Source of the DNA: Bradyrhizobiaceae bacterium
GTDB taxonomy: Bacteria; Pseudomonadota; Alphaproteobacteria; Rhizobiales; Hyphomicrobiaceae
Direction: 5' to 3'
Assembly (NCBI GenBank): GCA_947475855.1
Contig: CANJPN010000387.1
Span: forward strand, 1 to 6,180
Length of the DNA: 6,180 nucleotides
Within the stretch, counting starts at the first letter, position 1; each line of letters begins with the position of its first letter. The position numbers and the translations under genes were made by a program. Below, piece after piece: positions 5,224-6,180 of this stretch. A model generated the notes under the pieces. The model saw only the letters and a list, made by a program, of their open reading frames with translations, made no database searches and was not told the origin of the DNA.

Positions 5224-6180
5224 TCAAACAACCCGGAAATCAGCATTCGTTATAGTGGTCAGGCCAGACGAGAGAGTGGCGAACTGGATCGCCACCCCCG
5301 CTCCGCTACCGTCGGCGTCGTAGCTCAGCGCACCGCTAATGCTATTATAGATGATGTGATCGTTAATTGTTAGCGCCGCCGCACCAATATGGAACTCATT
5401 GTTGTTGAGCACGCCGGACGTCGCATGCAACGACCCGAAAACGTTCGATCCAAGTTCGATTCTATCTACTCCATGAGTAAAGTCGGTTATGGTGGAACGG
5501 TTAGCCGAAATGAGGGCTTGATTGAAGATAAACGAGTCGCTGCCACCACCGCCGGTTAAGAAATCGAGTCCACCGCCTCCGCTCAATCTATTGGCAGCCG
5601 CATTTCCGATTATTGTGTCGGCATTTGCCGTACCGCGCACATCTACGAAATTCTCTACCGCGAACGTAATTGTTCCAAGCCCGGGTATACCCGAGACCTC
5701 CAGGTAGTTATTACCAAGGTCAACGTTGAAGGCAGTCACTTGGACGGAAGAGACAAACCCATCTATGTAGTTGGCCAGACCGGTGGAACCCACAATTTTC
5801 TCCACGCCAGATATGGTATCGGTACCAAGCCCGCCCCCCTTCTGAATTACGCCAGCCGCTAAAAGAGTAACTGTCTGGCCGAGACCAGAGTAGTTAACTG
5901 CATCGTACCCTGAGCCGCCAACCAGGATGTCGTTACCCGCGCCGCCCGTCAGCGTATCATTGCCAGCGCCGCCGTTGAGGGTATCGGCACCTGTGCCGCC
6001 GATGAGCTGATCGGCATTGGCCGAGCCCGTCAGGCTGACGCCAGTGCCATTGCCAGCGTTGCTGACTGACCAGCCATTGGTACCGGTCGCGGCAGCCAGG
6101 TTGACCCCGAAACCATTAGCGGAGAGGTTGGCCGTGCCTGCATTGCTGCTGGTCGCGGCGGCAATCCAAGCCGCGGCCAG
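5224..6180 (-). CDS. RTX calcium-binding protein, C-terminal part (start beyond window), probable type I secretion cargo
   Basis: An uninterrupted frame runs from the window end to the stop at 5226-5224, giving 318 residues. The true start lies beyond 6180. The ATG at 5805 is internal, since the frame and the repeat motifs continue upstream. Bases 6000-5893 encode four tandem RTX nonapeptides (GGTGADTLN, GGAGNDTLT, GGAGNDILV, GGSGYDAVN), which bind calcium and fold outside the cell. A second, degenerate set (ANRLS, GGGGLDFLT, GGGGSDSFI) is encoded around 5595-5530. A region with a DFTHGVDRIEL motif follows, as in serralysin-type C-termini (PF08548-like). The protein ends NADFRVV, an acidic residue followed by hydrophobic residues, typical of uncleaved type I secretion signals. 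The adjacent transporter genes fit as its exporter. The enzymatic or adhesive function cannot be known because the N-terminal part is missing. Confidence 0.9.
   Translation of the reverse strand: MAAAWIAAATSSNAGTANLSANGFGVNLAAATGTNGWSVSNAGNGTGVSLTGSANADQLIGGTGADTLNGGAGNDTLTGGAGNDILVGGSGYDAVNYSGLGQTVTLLAAGVIQKGGGLGTDTISGVEKIVGSTGLANYIDGFVSSVQVTAFNVDLGNNYLEVSGIPGLGTITFAVENFVDVRGTANADTIIGNAAANRLSGGGGLDFLTGGGGSDSFIFNQALISANRSTITDFTHGVDRIELGSNVFGSLHATSGVLNNNEFHIGAAALTINDHIIYNSISGALSYDADGSGAGVAIQFATLSSGLTTITNADFRVV
5893..6000 (-). repeat. Four tandem 27-base RTX repeat units
   Basis: Each unit encodes a nine-residue GGxGxDxLx motif. The units are similar at DNA level too, sharing GGCGGC..GGC/T.AAC/T.GA on the coding strand, with Asn/Ala-Asp at the calcium-ligand position. 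The fourth unit is diverged (GGSGYDAVN). Confidence 0.85.

Noticed and set aside
4894..5373. Forward open frame of 159 codons across the small gene and the RTX end
   Set aside because: It overlaps two genes with clear motifs and ribosome binding support on the other strand, and its product is low-complexity.
5224..5805. A separate 193-residue gene starting at the ATG at 5805
   Set aside because: The same frame is open to the window end and encodes RTX nonapeptides upstream of that ATG, so the Met is internal.
5893..6180. Regular short repeats that could suggest a CRISPR array
   Set aside because: The repeats are 27-base coding units without unique spacers and translate to GGxGxDxLx nonapeptides.

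Overview
The window looks like a GC-rich alphaproteobacterial chromosome segment. Hyphomicrobiales such as Bradyrhizobium or Rhodopseudomonas relatives are likely. This is inferred from the high G/C at third codon positions, the PrtD/PrtE-type secretion genes and the insertion-sequence families; no marker gene is present to prove it. The most solid content is a type I (ABC) protein secretion locus next to a dense cluster of decayed transposase genes.

Bases 1 to about 1420 are a patchwork of remnants from four different insertion-sequence families. They are the C-terminus of an IS630-type transposase (+, ends 131), the N-terminus of an IS4-type transposase with a DUF4372-like start (-, 126-293), a C-terminal ISXO2/IS1595-type transposase piece with two internal stops (+, 521-928), and an internal IS1380-type piece with a frameshift (+, about 970-1416). 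None is complete. Bases 294-520 contain no gene I can recognise. Bases 1417-1643 hold only a doubtful small reading frame, an 18-bp palindrome and a T-tract, and probably carry the leader and promoter of the secretion genes.

Bases 1644-4784 encode the two inner-membrane and periplasmic parts of a type I secretion system in one direction, 48 bases apart: a PrtD-family permease/ATPase and a PrtE/HlyD-family membrane fusion protein. Both look intact. No TolC-like outer-membrane channel gene lies in the window.

On the opposite strand, converging on the transporter genes, are a 94-residue DUF3467-like protein (4824-5108) and the C-terminal 318 residues of an RTX calcium-binding protein (5224-6180, start beyond the window). 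The RTX protein has glycine/aspartate nonapeptides and ends in DFRVV, a typical type I secretion signal, so it is the natural candidate cargo. Its repeat part is about as GC-rich as the transporter genes, while its C-terminal part is clearly AT-richer, which suggests a mosaic history. I saw no CRISPR array, tRNA or rRNA, and no clear new defence or regulatory system. The locus is a recognisable RTX/type I secretion module in an IS-rich neighbourhood.
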